Of a stretch of 33,089 bases of DNA, positions 29,959 through 33,089 are shown piece by piece. A program made the position numbers and the translations under genes. The DNA is from Mycobacterium sp. 852002-10029_SCH5224772 (GTDB lineage: Bacteria > Actinomycetota > Actinomycetes > Mycobacteriales > Mycobacteriaceae). Every line of letters starts with the position of its first letter. Positions within the stretch are counted from its first letter, which is position 1. The stretch spans positions 1-33,089 of the forward strand of contig NZ_LZHT01000036.1 in NCBI RefSeq assembly GCF_001667315.1, in the 5' to 3' direction. The notes under the pieces were generated by a model, which made no database searches, had not been told where the DNA came from, and saw nothing but the letters and a program-made list of their open reading frames with translations.

Positions 29959-30393
29959 ATGACCGAAACCCCCACTCCGCGTCCGGAGGCCCGCTACGGG
30001 CGTTCCCGGCTGGCGCGTCTCCCCCGGCGATGGGTGATCGTCGCGCTGGGCGTGCTGGTCGTCGCGGCCGGGCTGGTCGTGGCCGTCATCGGCTACCACC
30101 GGTTCGGCACCAGCGACGTCAAGGGGACGCTGGCCGGTTACCGGGTGATCGACGACCAGACGGCGTCGATCACGATCAGCGTGACCCGATCGGATCCGTC
30201 GCGGCCGGTGGACTGCATCGTGCGGGTCCGCTCCGCCGACGGCAGCGAGACGGGACGGCGCGAGCTGCTGGTCCCGCCGTCCGACGCAGCCACCGTGCAG
30301 GTGACGACGACGGTCAAATCCTCTCAGCCGCCGACGGTGGCCGACATCTATGGCTGCGGCACCGATGTGCCCGCCTACCTGCGCCCGTCCTGA
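29959..30393 (+). CDS. DUF4307 membrane protein (Rv1081c-like)
   Basis: This 144-residue protein has a basic N-terminus (RSRLARLPRRW), one transmembrane helix (VIVALGVLVVAAGLVVAVIGY, about 26-46) and an outside beta-rich domain. The domain contains VTRSDPSRPVDCIVRVRSADGSETGRRE and the end VADIYGCGTDVPAYL. The two Cys could form a disulfide outside the membrane. This matches DUF4307, which lies next to mca in mycobacteria. The function is unknown. It is divergent from mca, with 112 nt between starts. A short duplication (AACCAGGCAT/AACCAGGTAT) lies directly before the ATG. Confidence 0.87.
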   Translation: MTETPTPRPEARYGRSRLARLPRRWVIVALGVLVVAAGLVVAVIGYHRFGTSDVKGTLAGYRVIDDQTASITISVTRSDPSRPVDCIVRVRSADGSETGRRELLVPPSDAATVQVTTTVKSSQPPTVADIYGCGTDVPAYLRPS

Positions 30394-30449
30394 CCGTTGC
30401 GATCGACCGCGAACAGCGAATATGGAGTCATCGACTGTTCGCCCGGTGG

Positions 30450-30455
30450 TAACAT
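30450..30455 (+). promoter_or_regulatory. Extended -10 upstream of greA
   Basis: TAACAT preceded by TGG (extended -10 form) is followed by 6 nt (GGATGA) and an ATG at 30462. That ATG is in frame with greA. Transcription from here would give either a leaderless GreA with 50 extra residues or a 150-nt leader before the standard start at 30612. Confidence 0.55.
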
Positions 30456-30611
30456 GGATGAATGCACGGTTCCGATTGGGACCGTGTTGCTGCATTAGCG
30501 GCCGTCGGCAGAACGGCGCCGCAGCACCCGGGGATGGACCCGCACGCTTCGGACGGCGGAGTAACAGGACTTACGCGAACTCGCGGAACAACATACGAGG
30601 AGCACGACGAG

Positions 30612-31106
30612 ATGACGGACACTTCGGTGACCTGGCTGACCCAAGAGTCACATGACCGACTCAAGACCGAGCTCGACCAGCTGATCGCGAATCGTCCGGT
30701 CATCGCCGCGGAGATCAACGACCGCCGCGAAGAAGGTGACCTGCGCGAGAACGGCGGGTACCACGCCGCCCGCGAGGAGCAGGGCCAGCAGGAGGCCCGG
30801 ATTCGCCAGCTGCAGGATCTGCTCAACAACGCCAAGGTCGGCGAAGCGCCCAAGCAGTCCGGGGTCGCGCTGCCCGGTTCGGTGGTGAAGGTCTACTACA
30901 ACGGCGACAAGTCCGACAACGAGACGTTCCTCATCGCGACCCGCCAGGAGGGCGTCAACGACGGCAAGCTCGAGGTGTACTCGCCGAACTCACCGCTCGG
31001 CGGCGCCCTGATCGACGCGAAGGTGGGCGAGACCCGCAGCTACGTGGTGCCCAACGGCAACACCGTCGAGGTCACCCTGGTCAGCGCGGAGCCCTACCAC
31101 TCCTGA
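30612..31106 (+). CDS. greA: Transcription elongation factor GreA
   Basis: GreA inserts a coiled coil into the RNA polymerase secondary channel and triggers cleavage of backtracked RNA. From ATG 30612 the protein has 164 residues, the mycobacterial length. The N-terminal coiled coil (about 10-80) has the acidic tip [16 protein letters not shown], which holds the catalytic Asp/Glu. The C-terminal FKBP-like domain follows ([20 protein letters not shown] and [18 protein letters not shown]). The frame is open for 50 further codons upstream to an ATG at 30462 with its own -10. That extension ([16 protein letters not shown]...) is not GreA-like, so I use 30612 but flag the alternative. Confidence 0.96.
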   Translation: MTDTSVTWLTQESHDRLKTELDQLIANRPVIAAEINDRREEGDLRENGGYHAAREEQGQQEARIRQLQDLLNNAKVGEAPKQSGVALPGSVVKVYYNGDKSDNETFLIATRQEGVNDGKLEVYSPNSPLGGALIDAKVGETRSYVVPNGNTVEVTLVSAEPYHS

Positions 31107-31116
31107 GCTTTTCTCC

Positions 31117-31176
31117 CGCGAGTGTGAATTCTGCGACGGCTTAACGACGTGTCGCGTCGTCAGATTCACACTCGCG
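31117..31176. terminator. Large convergent palindrome between greA and metB
   Basis: CGCGAGTGTGAAT at 31117-31129 pairs perfectly with ATTCACACTCGCG at 31164-31176. Inside, CTGCGACG (31131-31138) pairs with CGTCGTCAG (31155-31163) with one bulged base, so the stem nears 21 bp around a 16-nt loop. It fills the gap between two convergent stops and probably ends transcription in both directions. I believe similar GAGTGTGA palindromes recur in mycobacterial intergenic DNA, but could not check. Confidence 0.7.
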
Positions 31177-31180
31177 ATGC

Positions 31181-32359
31181 CTAGGCGAGGGCCTGCTCGA
31201 GGTCGGCCAGCAGGTCGGCGACGTCCTCGATGCCGACCGACAGCCGCACCAAATCGTCCGGCACTTCCAATTGCGACCCGGCCGTCGACGCATGCGTCAT
31301 CGCGCTGGGGTGCTCGATCAGCGACTCGACCCCACCCAGCGATTCCGCCAGGATGAACACCTTGGTTTCGGCGCACAGATCTTGGGCCGCTTCCCGACCG
31401 CCCCGCATCCGCACCGACACCATGCCGCCGAACCCGCGCATCTGCCGCGCCGCGATCTCGTGCCCGGGGTGAGTGGGTAGACCGGGATACAGCACCGCGC
31501 TCACCGCCGGATGCCCCACAAGGAATTCCGCGACCGCCGAGGCGTTTTCGCAGTGCCGCTGCATGCGCAGTACCAAAGTCTTCAGTCCGCGCATCGTCAG
31601 GTAGGCGTCGAACGGGCCGGGCACCGCGCCCGCCCCGTTCTGCAGGAACCCGAACGCGTCGTCCAGTTCCTGGTCGTTGGTGACCAGCGCGCCGCCCACC
31701 ACATCGGAATGCCCGCCGATGTATTTGGTGGTGGAGTGCAGCACGATGTCGGCACCCAGCGTCAACGGCTGCTGCAGCGCGGGCGAGGCAAACGTGTTGT
31801 CCACCAACACCTTTACCGGCTTTTTCGTGTCCTTGCCGGCCGCTAGTTCGGCTATGGCGGCGATATCGGCGATGGCCAACAACGGGTTCGTCGGGGTTTC
31901 CACCCAGATCATCCGGGTTCGCGGCGTGATCGCGGCGGCAACGGCGTCCAAGTCATGCAGCGCGACCGGCGTGTACTCGACGTTCCACTGCGTGAAGACC
32001 TTGTCGATCAACCGAAACGTGCCGCCGTAGGCATCGTTCGGGATCACCACGTGATCGTCCGGCCGCAGCACCGCCCGCAGCGCGCAGTCGGTGGCGGCCA
32101 TCCCCGAGGCGAAGGCCCGGCCGTAGTCGCCGTCCTCGACGGCGGCCAGCGCGGCCTCCAGGGCGGCCCGGGTCGGGTTGCCGGTGCGCGCGTACTCGAA
32201 CCCGCCCCGCAGCGCGCCGACGCCGTCCTGGGCGAAGGTGCTGCTGGCGTAGATCGGGGCGTTGACCGCTCCGGTCGCCGGGTCCGGCCGGTAGCCGGCG
32301 TGAATCGCTTTGGTGGCCAGCCCGGTGAACTCGGGGTGTCGGTTGCGGTCGTCGCTCAT
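31181..32359 (-). CDS. metB: Cystathionine gamma-synthase
   Basis: MetB condenses an activated homoserine (O-succinyl- or O-acetylhomoserine) with cysteine to form cystathionine on the way to methionine. The 392-residue PLP enzyme has its Schiff-base lysine at Lys212 (LHSTTKYIGGHSDVVGG). YARTGNPTRAALE binds phosphate, and ASGMAATDCALRAVL, VETPTNPLLAIADI and GGVESLIEHPSAMTH are further family signatures. MetB is hard to separate from cystathionine gamma-lyase by sequence, so the direction of the reaction rests on synteny with Rv1079. The RDD gene ends 11 nt upstream, and TAGGCT (32368-32373), overlapping its stop codon, could be a -10 for metB alone. I saw no SAM riboswitch. Confidence 0.95.
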   Translation of the reverse strand: MSDDRNRHPEFTGLATKAIHAGYRPDPATGAVNAPIYASSTFAQDGVGALRGGFEYARTGNPTRAALEAALAAVEDGDYGRAFASGMAATDCALRAVLRPDDHVVIPNDAYGGTFRLIDKVFTQWNVEYTPVALHDLDAVAAAITPRTRMIWVETPTNPLLAIADIAAIAELAAGKDTKKPVKVLVDNTFASPALQQPLTLGADIVLHSTTKYIGGHSDVVGGALVTNDQELDDAFGFLQNGAGAVPGPFDAYLTMRGLKTLVLRMQRHCENASAVAEFLVGHPAVSAVLYPGLPTHPGHEIAARQMRGFGGMVSVRMRGGREAAQDLCAETKVFILAESLGGVESLIEHPSAMTHASTAGSQLEVPDDLVRLSVGIEDVADLLADLEQALA

Positions 32360-32370
32360 CGACGCTCAGC

Positions 32371-32961
32371 CTAGGCGACGGGTGGCCTTTCGGCGCCGTC
32401 GATCGGCAGGCACACCGTCGTCATGATCTTGTCCGCCAACGTCTGACGCTTCGAATCCCACAGCGGGAAAAGGAAACCGATGAAGCAGATGATCGCGTCG
32501 ATGAAGTGCGCCAGCGCGCGCACCACGGACATGCCGAAGCCGATAGGTTGGCCGGTGACCTCGCTGACCACTTTGAACTTCATCACCGACTTGCCGACAC
32601 TCGACCCCGTCATGCCCTGCTGGTAGCCGTAATTCCAGATCAGGTAGAACAGCCCGACGATCGACGCCAACCACTGCGCCACCATGCCGATGGTCGAGTT
32701 CTGGGTGGCGCAGTACTGGTTGACGGCGTACTGCGTGACGTCGGTGATGCAGGCCGTCTGCTGCGTGGCGAGCAGGATCGCGGTGCCGATGCCGTGCACG
32801 ACGACGTACGGAAGGATGTCGATGACGAAGGCCAGCGCGCGGGGCTCCGGCGGGCGATGCGCGTCTCGCCCGTCCGTGAAACGCTCAGGTACGGTAATTC
32901 GGCCAGTCCAGCTAGAGACGTCCAGCTGTTCCGCAGTGGAAGGTTGCCCATGACCGATCAA
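32371..32961 (-). CDS. RDD-family membrane protein, paralogue of Pra C-terminal domain
   Basis: This encodes up to 196 residues. The RDD module has hydrophobic helices FVIDILPYVVVHGIGTAILL, MVAQWLASIVGLFYLIWNYGY and AHFIDAIICFIGFLFPLW, with GSSVGKSVMKFKVV and SKRQTLADKIMTTVCLPI conserved. The sequence closely matches the RDD part of Pra but lacks its Pro-rich N-terminus. The start is a problem: before the first helix the only usual start codon in frame is TTG 32961, which lies inside the divergent pra gene. An ATT at 32898 is the only other weak candidate. Two Cys pairs in the loop (TACITDV, QYCATQ) could form a disulfide outside. It may be co-transcribed with metB. Confidence 0.85.
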   Translation of the reverse strand: MIGHGQPSTAEQLDVSSWTGRITVPERFTDGRDAHRPPEPRALAFVIDILPYVVVHGIGTAILLATQQTACITDVTQYAVNQYCATQNSTIGMVAQWLASIVGLFYLIWNYGYQQGMTGSSVGKSVMKFKVVSEVTGQPIGFGMSVVRALAHFIDAIICFIGFLFPLWDSKRQTLADKIMTTVCLPIDGAERPPVA

Positions 32962-33089
32962 CCGCCGCCCGGCGGCGCTTACCCGCCGCCTCCCTCGTCG
33001 CCCGGTCCCTCCGGCGGGCAGCAGCCGCCATCCGGTGGCCAGGAGTTCCCGCCCCCGCCGCCACCCATCCCTCCGGCGCCCGGGGGCGC
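32950..33089 (+). CDS. pra: Proline-rich antigen Pra, N-terminus only (cut by window edge)
   Basis: An ATG at 32950 with GGAAGG 6 nt upstream opens a frame that runs off the right edge. The visible 46 residues begin MTDQPPPGGAYPPPPSSPG and stay Pro/Gly-rich with a PPPPPPIPP run, as in the N-terminus of mycobacterial proline-rich antigens (Rv1078 and the 36-kDa antigen of M. leprae). Those proteins carry an RDD membrane domain after the Pro-rich part, which should lie beyond the window. The frame shows no stop. It is head to head with an RDD gene on the other strand, whose earliest start overlaps this one by 12 nt. Confidence 0.85.
   Translation, partial: MTDQPPPGGAYPPPPSSPGPSGGQQPPSGGQEFPPPPPPIPPAPGG

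Noticed and set aside
32360..32370. Possible SAM riboswitch upstream of metB
   Set aside because: Only 11 nt separate metB from the RDD gene, too short for any known aptamer.

Overview
The window is a GC-rich actinobacterial chromosome segment that I place in the genus Mycobacterium, most likely a slow-growing non-tuberculous species. The mycothiol amidase Mca, DesA2, PhoH2, the short-chain Z-isoprenyl diphosphate synthase and the proline-rich antigen Pra point there. So does gene order: from about 3.1 kb to the right edge, most of the window follows, in reverse orientation, the M. tuberculosis order Rv1112 down to Rv1078. The PE_PGRS genes found in that interval of M. tuberculosis are absent. 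These comparisons are from memory, not from a search.

Layout. (1) 1-3072 is accessory: a left-truncated NlpC/P60-like peptidase gene in unusually AT-rich DNA, a small Trp/Pro-rich exported protein, two VOC (glyoxalase-fold) proteins and a divergent methyltransferase. (2) 3151-8757 is housekeeping: ychF, a DUF6542 membrane protein, ispH, a lipid-droplet-associated protein and exonuclease VII (xseA, xseB). (3) 8800-13004 holds a 3beta-hydroxysteroid dehydrogenase with a near-perfect KstR operator touching its start codon. Convergent to it is a three-gene unit: DUF4245 membrane protein, dienelactone hydrolase, carboxylesterase. (4) 13048-16618 carries central metabolism: glpX, fum and a Pro/Gly-rich membrane protein. 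(5) 16634-22893, all minus strand: polysaccharide deacetylase overlapping a six-TM adenylate cyclase, phoH2 with a candidate phoAT antitoxin ORF, desA2 and glyA. (6) 22970-26636: coaA, a DUF4383 membrane protein, short-chain Z-isoprenyl diphosphate synthase, a hemolysin III/PAQR protein and a ketosteroid-isomerase-like protein whose C-terminus looks frameshifted. (7) 26658-33089: the overlapping operon mca / small membrane protein / DUF255 thioredoxin-like protein, a DUF4307 protein, greA, metB, an RDD membrane protein and the 5' end of pra.

Together the genes serve isoprenoid and lipid supply (IspH, Z-FPP synthase, DesA2, lipid-droplet protein), sterol handling (3beta-HSD, possibly the KSI-like protein), gluconeogenesis and the TCA cycle (GlpX, fumarase), one-carbon, CoA and methionine synthesis (GlyA, CoaA, MetB), thiol detoxification (Mca) and RNA metabolism (GreA, PhoH2, YchF). 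I found no tRNA, rRNA, insertion sequence, CRISPR array or riboswitch, and no gene-free stretch longer than 300 bases.

The most interesting signals are regulatory. Several starts sit exactly 6 nt after a TANNNT hexamer, the pattern expected for leaderless mRNAs; one of them would make a GreA with 50 extra residues. Two convergent stop codons lie inside one terminator hairpin. A start codon lies at the centre of a perfect palindrome. The RDD gene and pra appear to overlap head to head. No convincing new multi-gene system was found.
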